Shown here in pieces: positions 28,705 through 36,197 of a DNA stretch of 64,000 nt (position 1 is the stretch's first letter; each line of letters opens with the position of its first letter). Origin of the DNA: Actinomycetales bacterium (GTDB lineage: Bacteria; Actinomycetota; Actinomycetes; Actinomycetales; Dermatophilaceae). The translations under genes and the position numbers were made by a program. The notes below the pieces were generated by a model. It was not told the origin of the DNA. It saw only the letters and a list, made by a program, of their open reading frames with translations, and made no database searches. The stretch lies in NCBI GenBank assembly GCA_016711095.1, contig JADJTP010000003.1, forward strand, positions 186,001-250,000. The letters run 5' to 3'.

Positions 28705-31700
28705 GCTTCGCCCCGCCGATAGTCGACTTCCTGCCTGCGTGGCTGGCCCGCCAACGCTGGTATGTCGGCAAGCCTCGCCTCCCGCTGCTGGTTCGGGTCG
28801 GCGGGGCGCGGTGGGAGGAGCCGGCCCGCGGGCCGGACAGCGATGTTGTGATCGAGATCCACGTCCTTCAGGACAGCTCCGGCCCCCAACCGGTCGTCTA
28901 TCACGTCCCGCTGACCTATCGCAGCGAACCCCTCCCCGGCGGCGACCCCCACCTCATCGCCGTCGCCGAGCACGCCGAGCTCGGGCGGCGGTGGATCTAC
29001 GACGGGCCGCATGACGCGGCATACGTCGCCGTCATGCTGCGCCGCACGCTCCCCGCCCCCCACCGCGGGTTGGTCCCCCAGTTGCGGGCCTTCACCGTCT
29101 TCGGCGGCGAGCAGTCCAACACCTCGATCTTCTGCGACCTCGACGACGCCGAGCCGGTTGTCGTCAAGGTGCTGCGGGTGCTCGCCCCGGGCATTAACCC
29201 CGACATCGAGCTGCCCGCAGCGCTGACCCGGCTGGGGTCGGTCGATGTGCCCGAGCACCGTGGCCATGGACGGCTGACCTATAGCGTCGGAGATGACCTG
29301 GTCAGCGCCGTCGCCGTGTCCGCACAAACCCGCATCCCCGGAGTGCGCGACGCCTGGCAGGAGATGCTCGAGATGTGTCGGGCCGGGCACGACCCGAGCG
29401 CCGCGGCCACAGCTCTCGGGGAGACAACCGCCCGCATCCACCGAGACCTCGCCGCGGCCAAGGGCACCTGGCCGGCGACCGAGGCCGCTCGCACCGAGCT
29501 CGTCGACTCGATCCGCTCCCGGTATGCCGCTGCGCTGGCCGCCGTGCCCGACCTCGCCGGCGCGCAGGCCACCCTGGAGGCGGCCCTCGCCGACCTGCTG
29601 GACGCCTCGTGGCCTCAGCTGCAGCGGGTCCACGGGGACTACCACCTCGGACAGGTCCTGGCTGCTGGGCCGGCGCACTTCCTTGTCATCGACTTCGAGG
29701 GCGAGCCGCTGCGCCCGCTGGCCGAACGCAGCCACCCCGAGCCTGCACTGCGCGACGTGGCGGGGATGGTGCGCTCCTTCGACTACGTGGCCGGCACCGT
29801 GGAGACCGAGCTCGGCACGCCGGGCGGCCGGGCACCGTGGACCGCCGCGGCTCGAGCGGCATTCCTGGGCGCCTATCACCGGGTGGCCGGCAGCCAACCG
29901 GGCGATCAGGCCCTGCTGCGGGCGTTGGAGTTGGACAAGGCCCTCTACGAAGTCGCCTACGAGGCGGCCAATCGCCCGGATTGGCTGCCCATCCCGCTGG
30001 CTGCGGTGCACGCTCTCACGGCGACCCCCGCAGCCCCCGACCACACCACCCTGCGTGACCCCTCTCACCGAAAGACTCACATGGAGCCCGTTCAGACCAG
30101 TGCCCAAGTGGCTGACTACAGCGCCGTCGATGCCTTCCTGGAAGGGCGCCACTCCCAGCCGCACGACCTGCTCGGCCACCACCTCGGCCCGGGCGGGTTG
30201 ACGATCACCTGCTATCGACCGATGGCCGCCTCGGTTCGCGCCAAGCTCGCGGACGGGCAGGTGCTCGACCTGCCCCACGTCAAGGGCGGGATCTGGTCGG
30301 GCACAACCGACGTCGTGGAGGCGACCCAGGACTACCGGCTGTTGGTCGACTACGGAGACGGCGTCGAGCACGAGCAGGACGACCCCTATCGTTTCGCCCC
30401 GAGCCTCGGCGAGATGGACCGGTTCCTGTTCAACGAGGGCCGCCACGAGCAGTTGTGGAAGGTGCTCGGTTCGCATGTGCACAGCTATCCCGGGCCGCTC
30501 GGCGACGTGTGGGGAGTGTCGTTCGCCGTGTGGGCTCCCAATGCGACCGCCGTGCATGTCGTCGGCGACTTCAACGGCTGGGACCGCCTCTCCCACCCGA
30601 TGCGCGACCTTCGGCCCTCCGGGGTGTGGGAGCTCTTCCTGCCCGGCGCCGGCGAGGGGATGAACTACCAGTACCTCGTCCGCGGCCAGGACGGCAGTTC
30701 CCGGCTCAAGGCCGACCCGATGGCGCAGTTCGCCGAGGTCGCGCCCAAGCAGGCCTCGATCGTCTGGAAATCCCACTACGAGTGGGGCGATCAGGACTGG
30801 ATGGCCGCCCGCGCCGACCGCGACGTTCACCACGGCCCGATGAGCGTCTACGAGGTCCACATCGGCTCGTGGCGCCAAGGCGAGGGGTATGCCGGCCTCG
30901 CCGAGCACCTCGTCAACTACGTCCGGGACGCCGGCTTCACCCATGTCGAGTTCCTGCCGGTCATGGAACACCCCTATGTCCCGTCGTGGGGCTACCACGT
31001 CACCGGCTACTACGCGGTGTCCTCGCGCTGGGGCAACCCCGACGAGTTCCGCCTCCTGGTGGACTACCTGCACCGCAACGGAATCGGCGTCCTGCTCGAT
31101 TGGGTCCCCGGGCACTTCGCCACCGACCCGTGGGCGATGGCAAGCTTCGACGGTCAGCCGCTCTACGAGCACCCCGACCCCCGCAAGGGCTGGCACAAGG
31201 AGTGGGGCTCGCTCATCTTCGACTTCGGCCGAAGCGAGGTGCGCAACTTCCTGGTCGCCAACGCCACCTACTGGCTGGAGGAATTCCACATCGACGGCCT
31301 GCGGGTCGACGGCGTCGCCTCGATGCTCTACCTCGACTATGCCCGCCAGCCCGGCGAGTGGATCCCCAACATCCACGGCGGACGGGAGAACCTCGACGCG
31401 GTGGCCTTGCTCCAGGAAGCTAACGCGACGGCATACAAGCGCACTCCGGGCGTGGTGATGATCGCCGAGGAGTCCACCTCCTGGGCCGGGGTGACGCACT
31501 CGACCGACGCCGACGGCCTGGGTTTCGGCTTCAAATGGAACATGGGCTGGATGAACGACGCCCTGCGCTACCTCGCGATGGACCCGATCTATCGACAATT
31601 CCACCACAGCAAACTGACGTTCGCGCTCATGTACGCCTTCACCGAGAAGTTCCTCCTGCCGATCAGCCACGACGAGGTCGTGCATGGCAAGGGCTCGCTC

Positions 31701-32285
31701 ATGCGCAAGTCGCGGGGCAGCCGCGAAGAGCAAATCGCCACCCTGAGGGCCTTCCTCGCCTATATGTGGAGCCACCCCGGCAAGCAGTTGCTCTTCATGG
31801 GCTGCGAGTTCGCCCAAGAATCGGAATGGTCGGACGGGCGCAGCCTGGACTGGTGGCTGATGGAGCAACCGCTGCACTACCGCGTCCACAACCAGGTCAA
31901 AGAGATGAATGCCATCTATCGGGACAACCGCGCGCTCTGGGCGCTCGACCACGACCCCGCCGGGTTCCGCTGGCTCAACGCGGACAACGCGACCGCCAAC
32001 ACCTTCTCCTACCTACGTCTCGGCGAAGGCAACCCGGCCGTCGACGCCGCCGTCGTGGCAGTCGTCGTCAACTTCAGCGGGCAGACCCATGAGCCCTATC
32101 GGATCGGCCTGCCCCGCGGCGGCCAGTGGCGGGTCGCGCTCGACACGGCCGGGTTCTACCCCGACGCTCCCAGCTCGGCCGGGCTCGTCCTCGACGCCGA
32201 CTCTGAGGGCTGGGACGGCCAGCCGTATGCCGTGAACGTCACGGTCCCCAACCTCTCTGCAGTGTGGTTGACCCCACAAGACTGA
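28701..32285 (+). CDS. Maltokinase-branching enzyme fusion (Mak/Pep2 + GlgB)
   Basis: One continuous 1,194-codon frame encodes two enzymes. Residues about 1-450 are maltokinase, which makes maltose-1-phosphate. It has the N-terminal cap WLARQRWYVGKPRLPLL, the kinase-like catalytic HGDYHLGQVL and metal-binding VIDFEGEP. Residues about 470-1194 are the GH13_9 glycogen branching enzyme, with an N-terminal carbohydrate-binding module (FAVWAPNATAVHVVGDFNGW), nucleophile in GLRVDGVASMLY, acid/base in VVMIAEESTSW and LPISHDEVVHGKGS. The linker (about 445-470) has no stop. An ATG at 30081 (residue 461) with a weak GAAAG upstream could also start a separate GlgB. TreS-Mak fusions are well known; a Mak-GlgB join is less familiar to me. 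Confidence 0.9.
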   Translation: MSFAPPIVDFLPAWLARQRWYVGKPRLPLLVRVGGARWEEPARGPDSDVVIEIHVLQDSSGPQPVVYHVPLTYRSEPLPGGDPHLIAVAEHAELGRRWIYDGPHDAAYVAVMLRRTLPAPHRGLVPQLRAFTVFGGEQSNTSIFCDLDDAEPVVVKVLRVLAPGINPDIELPAALTRLGSVDVPEHRGHGRLTYSVGDDLVSAVAVSAQTRIPGVRDAWQEMLEMCRAGHDPSAAATALGETTARIHRDLAAAKGTWPATEAARTELVDSIRSRYAAALAAVPDLAGAQATLEAALADLLDASWPQLQRVHGDYHLGQVLAAGPAHFLVIDFEGEPLRPLAERSHPEPALRDVAGMVRSFDYVAGTVETELGTPGGRAPWTAAARAAFLGAYHRVAGSQPGDQALLRALELDKALYEVAYEAANRPDWLPIPLAAVHALTATPAAPDHTTLRDPSHRKTHMEPVQTSAQVADYSAVDAFLEGRHSQPHDLLGHHLGPGGLTITCYRPMAASVRAKLADGQVLDLPHVKGGIWSGTTDVVEATQDYRLLVDYGDGVEHEQDDPYRFAPSLGEMDRFLFNEGRHEQLWKVLGSHVHSYPGPLGDVWGVSFAVWAPNATAVHVVGDFNGWDRLSHPMRDLRPSGVWELFLPGAGEGMNYQYLVRGQDGSSRLKADPMAQFAEVAPKQASIVWKSHYEWGDQDWMAARADRDVHHGPMSVYEVHIGSWRQGEGYAGLAEHLVNYVRDAGFTHVEFLPVMEHPYVPSWGYHVTGYYAVSSRWGNPDEFRLLVDYLHRNGIGVLLDWVPGHFATDPWAMASFDGQPLYEHPDPRKGWHKEWGSLIFDFGRSEVRNFLVANATYWLEEFHIDGLRVDGVASMLYLDYARQPGEWIPNIHGGRENLDAVALLQEANATAYKRTPGVVMIAEESTSWAGVTHSTDADGLGFGFKWNMGWMNDALRYLAMDPIYRQFHHSKLTFALMYAFTEKFLLPISHDEVVHGKGSLMRKSRGSREEQIATLRAFLAYMWSHPGKQLLFMGCEFAQESEWSDGRSLDWWLMEQPLHYRVHNQVKEMNAIYRDNRALWALDHDPAGFRWLNADNATANTFSYLRLGEGNPAVDAAVVAVVVNFSGQTHEPYRIGLPRGGQWRVALDTAGFYPDAPSSAGLVLDADSEGWDGQPYAVNVTVPNLSAVWLTPQD

Positions 32286-32333
32286 CCAGCGAACGCCTTT
32301 CCGGATCCCTGCAGCGCCACGACAGGAGCACTC

Positions 32334-34001
32334 ATGACAACCCACGAACGCGCCGGCACCCTGGCGCTGCCCGGCGACCTGGTCGATGTCGCTCATCTCG
32401 TCACGGCCTACTACACCGGCGTCCCCGACCCCGACGACGTCGACCAGCAGGTCGCCTTCGGCACGTCGGGACACCGTGGGTCGAGCCTGCGAACGGCCTT
32501 CAACGAAACCCACATCCTCGCGACGACGCAGGCGATCGTCGACTACCGGCGATCGCGGGGCTTCGACGGCCCGCTGTTCCTGGGCCGGGACACCCACGGC
32601 TTGTCCGAGCCGGCCTGGGCCACGGCGCTGGAGGTGTTGGCCGCCAATGACGTCACCGTGCTCGTCGACGACCACGACGGTTACACCCCGACGCCGTCGG
32701 TGTCCCACGCCATCCTGCGGGCAAACCGAGGCAAGATCGGCGGGGTCGACGATCTCCCCGCGAACATCGGGCTCGCCGACGGCATCGTCGTCACCCCATC
32801 GCACAACCCGCCCAGCGACGGCGGATTCAAGTACAACCCGCCGCACGGCGGTCCGGCCGACAGCGACGCGACCAAGGTCATCGCCGCCGCCGCCAACGAC
32901 TACATCCGCGCCGGGCTGGCGGGGGTCAAGCGGATCCCCTTCTCGCGGGCGCGAGCCGCGGCCGCGGCATACGACTTCGTCGGGACCTACGTCGAGGACC
33001 TGCCGCATGTCCTGGACATCCCCGCGATCAAGGCCGCGGGCGTCCGTATCGGGGCCGACCCGCTCGGCGGAGCCGCCGTGCAGTTCTGGGGCGCGATGGC
33101 CGAGCGGCTCGGGATCGACCTCACCGTGGTCAACCCGCTCGTCGATGCGACCTGGCGGTTCATGACCCTGGACTGGGATGGCAAGATCCGGATGGACTGC
33201 TCGTCGCCGTCGGCGATGGCCTCGCTCATCGCCTCCAAGAACGATTTCCAGATCTCCACGGGCAACGATGCCGACGCCGACCGGCACGGGATCGTCACCC
33301 CGGATGCCGGGCTGATGAACCCCAACCACTATCTCGCCGTGGCGATCCAGTACCTCTACGGCGGGGCGCGGCCCGGCTGGCGGGCCGACGGGTTCATCGG
33401 CAAGACCCTCGTGTCGTCCTCGATGATCGACCGGGTCGCGGCGGGTCTCGGGCGGCGCCTCGTCGAAGTACCGGTGGGCTTCAAGTGGTTCGTGCCCGGG
33501 TTGCTCGACGGGTCGGGGCCGTTCGGCGGCGAGGAATCGGCCGGGGCGTCGTTCGCACGGATGGACGGCTCGGTCTGGACGACCGACAAGGACGGCATCC
33601 TGCTGGCGCTGCTGGCCTCGGAGATCCTCGCGACGACGGGGCGAAGCCCGAGCGAGCACTACACCGCGCTGACCGCGGAACACGGCGCACCGGCATACTC
33701 GCGGATCGATGCGCCCGCCACCCGCGAGCAGAAGGCCAAACTGGCCGCGCTCTCCCCGGCCGACGTCGCGGCCGATTCCCTCGCCGGTGAGCCGATCACG
33801 GCGAAGCTGACCGAGGCACCCGGCAACGGCGCGAAGATCGGTGGGCTCAAAGTGGTCACCGAGTCGGCGTGGTTCGCGGCCCGGCCCTCCGGCACCGAGG
33901 ACGTCTACAAGATCTATGCCGAGTCCTTCCGCGGGCCCGAACATTTGGCGCAGGTGCAGGCCGAGGCCCGCGAGGTCGTGAGCGCGGCGTTGGGCGGCTG
34001 A
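32334..34001 (+). CDS. pgm: Phosphoglucomutase (alpha-D-glucose phosphate-specific)
   Basis: The 555-residue enzyme interconverts glucose-1-phosphate and glucose-6-phosphate and links glycogen and trehalose metabolism to glycolysis. The phosphoserine loop VVTPSHNPPSDGGFKY, the metal-binding loop STGNDADADRHG, the sugar-binding GGEESAGASF and the phosphate-binding AARPSGTEDVYKIY are all present in order. AGGAG precedes the ATG. It starts 48 bases after the mak-glgB fusion on the same strand, so it is probably the last gene of that transcript. Length is normal for bacterial Pgm. Confidence 0.95.
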   Translation: MTTHERAGTLALPGDLVDVAHLVTAYYTGVPDPDDVDQQVAFGTSGHRGSSLRTAFNETHILATTQAIVDYRRSRGFDGPLFLGRDTHGLSEPAWATALEVLAANDVTVLVDDHDGYTPTPSVSHAILRANRGKIGGVDDLPANIGLADGIVVTPSHNPPSDGGFKYNPPHGGPADSDATKVIAAAANDYIRAGLAGVKRIPFSRARAAAAAYDFVGTYVEDLPHVLDIPAIKAAGVRIGADPLGGAAVQFWGAMAERLGIDLTVVNPLVDATWRFMTLDWDGKIRMDCSSPSAMASLIASKNDFQISTGNDADADRHGIVTPDAGLMNPNHYLAVAIQYLYGGARPGWRADGFIGKTLVSSSMIDRVAAGLGRRLVEVPVGFKWFVPGLLDGSGPFGGEESAGASFARMDGSVWTTDKDGILLALLASEILATTGRSPSEHYTALTAEHGAPAYSRIDAPATREQKAKLAALSPADVAADSLAGEPITAKLTEAPGNGAKIGGLKVVTESAWFAARPSGTEDVYKIYAESFRGPEHLAQVQAEAREVVSAALGG

Positions 34002-34100
34002 GGCGGTGAGCCGACTGTCCGGTCGAGTTCGCCCGCACAGCACCCCCGACGGCGGCGTCCCGGGGACTTTCGCGGGTGTCCGAGGCGCAGGCTCAGCACC

Positions 34101-34559
34101 GTGAGTTTCTCTGCGCGCCCGAGCTGGCACTCGTGGGGGGTCGGCATCGCGTATGCCGTCGCGCAACGCGCCGATTGCACGCGTCGCCGAGTCGGGGCGG
34201 TCATTTTCGACGAGGCCAACCGGATCCTTTCGACGGGCTACAACGGCGCGCCCGCCGGCGTGCAGGGCTGCCTGGACGGCGGCTGCCCGCGCGGGGCTCT
34301 CCGTCACGACGAACTGCCGCCGGACGCTCCCTACGAGGACCCGTCCTCGCCGGGATTCTGCATCTCGATCCATGCTGAGTCCAACGCCCTGCTCTTCGCC
34401 GATCCGGTCCGGCGGCGCGGTGGGTGGATCGCCATCACCCACCCGCCGTGCCCGGGCTGTCAGAAGCTGTTGGCCAACTCCGGGCTGGCCACTGCGCTGT
34501 GGCGCACCGAGGACAACGCCTTCATGGAGTGGGCCATCGGCACCCAGATGCCCCGCTGA
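34101..34559 (+). CDS. Deoxycytidylate deaminase-like zinc enzyme
   Basis: The 152-residue protein has the zinc deaminase signature: ISIHAESNALLFA supplies the HAE ligand/proton shuttle, and HPPCPGCQKLLANSG the CxxC pair. The N-terminal TRRRVGAVIFDE ... ILSTGYNGAP and the CPRGAL insertion are typical of dCMP deaminases, which turn dCMP into dUMP for thymidylate synthesis. Bases or nucleosides as substrate cannot be excluded. The start is a GTG at 34101. It stands alone between pgm and a tandem repeat array that begins two bases after its stop codon. Confidence 0.8.
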   Translation: MSFSARPSWHSWGVGIAYAVAQRADCTRRRVGAVIFDEANRILSTGYNGAPAGVQGCLDGGCPRGALRHDELPPDAPYEDPSSPGFCISIHAESNALLFADPVRRRGGWIAITHPPCPGCQKLLANSGLATALWRTEDNAFMEWAIGTQMPR

Positions 34560-34561
34560 CG

Positions 34562-34669
34562 GTTCTGCTGCCCGTTCTACTGCCCGTTCTGCTGCCCGTT
34601 CTACTGCCCGTTCTGCTGCCCGTTCTGCTGCCCGTTCTGCTGCCCGTTCTGCGGCCCGTTCTGCGGCCC
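34562..34669. repeat. Nine tandem copies of a 12-bp unit
   Basis: The unit GTTCTGCTGCCC is repeated nine times without interruption (108 bp), with one-base variants CTACTG and CTGCGG in copies 2, 4, 8 and 9. The array starts two bases after the deaminase stop. It could be read as a PVLL repeat but has no start codon and no related gene, so I treat it as non-coding. Confidence 0.9.
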
Positions 34670-34701
34670 ACCCCAGCGCTCCAACCGCGCTCTGAGTCGC
34701 A

Positions 34702-34760
34702 ACATCCTGGACCTTGTCTTTCGTCCGCGACATGTCTCTGACGAAAGACAAGGTCCAGGA
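34702..34760. repeat. Palindromic element A (21-bp perfect stem)
   Basis: Arms TCCTGGACCTTGTCTTTCGT plus C (34705-34725) and their exact complement (34740-34760) enclose a 14-base loop. The first 40 bases are about 78% identical to the reverse complement of 35910-35949 on the other side of the DUF559 gene. It may act as a bidirectional terminator for the deaminase, or be a member of a repeated palindromic family. Confidence 0.8.
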
Positions 34761-34897
34761 CAAGATCGCGGGCAGCGGCACGGACCCGCAAAGTCTGCTG
34801 GAGCGGGGTTATCCACACGCTGCCCGCCCGTGTCACACCGCCCACAGGACCGCGCCCACCCCTTCAACCGCTCGCGGCTGATCGGGACGCTGAGGCC

Positions 34898-35821
34898 ATG
34901 GACGCCGCCATCTCTCTTGCGATCGCTTCCGGTGACGGCATCGTCACCTACCGGACGTTGTCCGAGCGTGGCTACGACGTCAACGCCGTTCGCGCCCGCG
35001 TGAAGTCGGGCGAGCTGGTGCGACTGCACCACGGTGTGTATGCCGCGGGAGCGGCCTTCCGCGACGCCTCGATCCAGCGTCGCCATCTCCTATCGGTGAG
35101 GGCTCTCGCCACGGGGCTGCCCCATCAGGCGGTCAGCCACCAATCGGCCCTTGCCTGGTGGGGCTTGCCCGTTCTGGACGTCGACCTGGACGTGGTGCAC
35201 TTCAGCGGAATCGGGTCGGGACGTGCGCGGCATACCAGCAGAGCGTGGCTGCACCCCGCCGTTCCATCAGACGAGGTGCGCGAGCATGCCGGTCTCCGGG
35301 TCACCGCCCCTGCCTTGGCGGTCGCGCAGACGGCATCGACCGTCGGAGCCCGAGCGGGTCTCATCGCCGCCGATTACGCGGTACGGACAGGCGAATTCGC
35401 CCCCGACGACCTCGCCGCAGCCACGGCGCTCCTGGCCCGGCCGCGCAGCGCCGTCCGGATCCTCGACTTGGTCAGCGCCCACTCCGAATCGCCGGGGGAG
35501 TCTTGGAGCCGATTGGTGTTCGCCGACCTGGGGCTCGTGTCTCCACGAGAACAGGTGGAGATCACCACCCAGGACGGCCGCTTCGTGGCCCGCATCGACT
35601 TCCTCTTCGAACGGGAGCGAGTCGTCGTCGAGTTCGATGGGGCGACGAAGTACGCCAGCTTCGACGGACGTGACCAGCTCATGGCCGAGAAGCGCCGGGA
35701 GGACGCCTTACGCGCCTTGGGCTACCGGGTGGTGCGACTGACCTGGGCCGACCTCCGCGACCCAAGTCGGGTCGCGCACCTGCTGCGCACCGCCGGCTTG
35801 CGCTTCGCCGCCGCCGCGTGA
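34898..35821 (+). CDS. AbiEi-like N-terminal domain with DUF559 (Vsr-like) endonuclease domain
   Basis: The 307-residue protein opens with a winged-helix region (GIVTYRTLSERGYDVNAVRARVKSGELVRL, roughly residues 14-43), as in the AbiEi-type antitoxin N-terminus. It ends in a DUF559 domain of the PD-(D/E)XK/Vsr fold: RIDFLFERERVVVEFDG (about 235-251) supplies the D and E-x-D/G pattern, and RREDALRALGYRVVRLTWADL (about 268-288) the closing strand. The family is common in actinobacteria; the biological role is not established. Possible roles are nucleolytic defence or a domesticated mobile-element protein. The ATG at 34898 has no strong ribosome-binding site. Related palindromes in inverted orientation lie on both sides. 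Confidence 0.75.
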   Translation: MDAAISLAIASGDGIVTYRTLSERGYDVNAVRARVKSGELVRLHHGVYAAGAAFRDASIQRRHLLSVRALATGLPHQAVSHQSALAWWGLPVLDVDLDVVHFSGIGSGRARHTSRAWLHPAVPSDEVREHAGLRVTAPALAVAQTASTVGARAGLIAADYAVRTGEFAPDDLAAATALLARPRSAVRILDLVSAHSESPGESWSRLVFADLGLVSPREQVEITTQDGRFVARIDFLFERERVVVEFDGATKYASFDGRDQLMAEKRREDALRALGYRVVRLTWADLRDPSRVAHLLRTAGLRFAAAA

Positions 35822-35845
35822 CACCTCCGCTCCCCCAGACTCTCG

Positions 35846-35950
35846 GTCAGATCCAGGACCAACTAACAGGTCCTGGACCTGTCCAACAGGTCCAGGACCT
35901 GTTGTGTGGTCCACGACAGATCGTGGACGAACGACAACGTCCTGGATGTA
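35846..35950. repeat. Palindromic element B (three nested hairpins)
   Basis: Within about 100 bases there are two adjacent near-perfect palindromes built on ACAGGTCCNGGACCTGT, then GTCCACGA paired with TCGTGGAC around four bases, all enclosed by ATCCAGGAC and GTCCTGGAT. The right 40 bases (35910-35949), reversed, match element A upstream of the same gene. Confidence 0.8.
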
Positions 35951-36183
35951 AAGACGCGGGCTGTCGCGTCGCCCTCGGCTGGGTCGGTCAACGGCTCCTG
36001 CCGCATATTCGACACCGCCGCGCACCGCCGCCCGTATGCCGCTCAGCTGAGGACGGCATCACGATGACGGTGGCCGACGGGCGCACCTCACGCATCGTGG
36101 AAACCACGGTCGCTCCAGAAGCCCGGACCATGTGACCGCCGCCACGAGCGGCGTGACGCGCACAGCCAGGTGAGGGTTGAGCC

Positions 36184-36189
36184 TAGGAT
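36184..36189 (+). promoter_or_regulatory. Leaderless -10 element of ctpE (TAGGAT)
   Basis: TAGGAT ends eight bases before the ATG at 36198 with no ribosome-binding site, which decides this start over an in-frame TTG at 36177. Confidence 0.5.
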
Positions 36190-36197
36190 CACAGCTT

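Noticed and set aside
28350..31952. A 1,200-codon open frame antisense to treS and mak-glgB
   Set aside because: It mirrors three well-recognised enzymes on the other strand, has no family similarity and is of a kind that high third-position GC creates automatically.
34562..34669. Possible CRISPR array
   Set aside because: The 12-bp units are contiguous, with no spacers and no cas genes.
32013..34781. Long antisense frame over pgm, ending in repeated AERAAERA segments
   Set aside because: The repeat part is only the translation of the 12-bp tandem array at 34562-34669, and the rest mirrors pgm.
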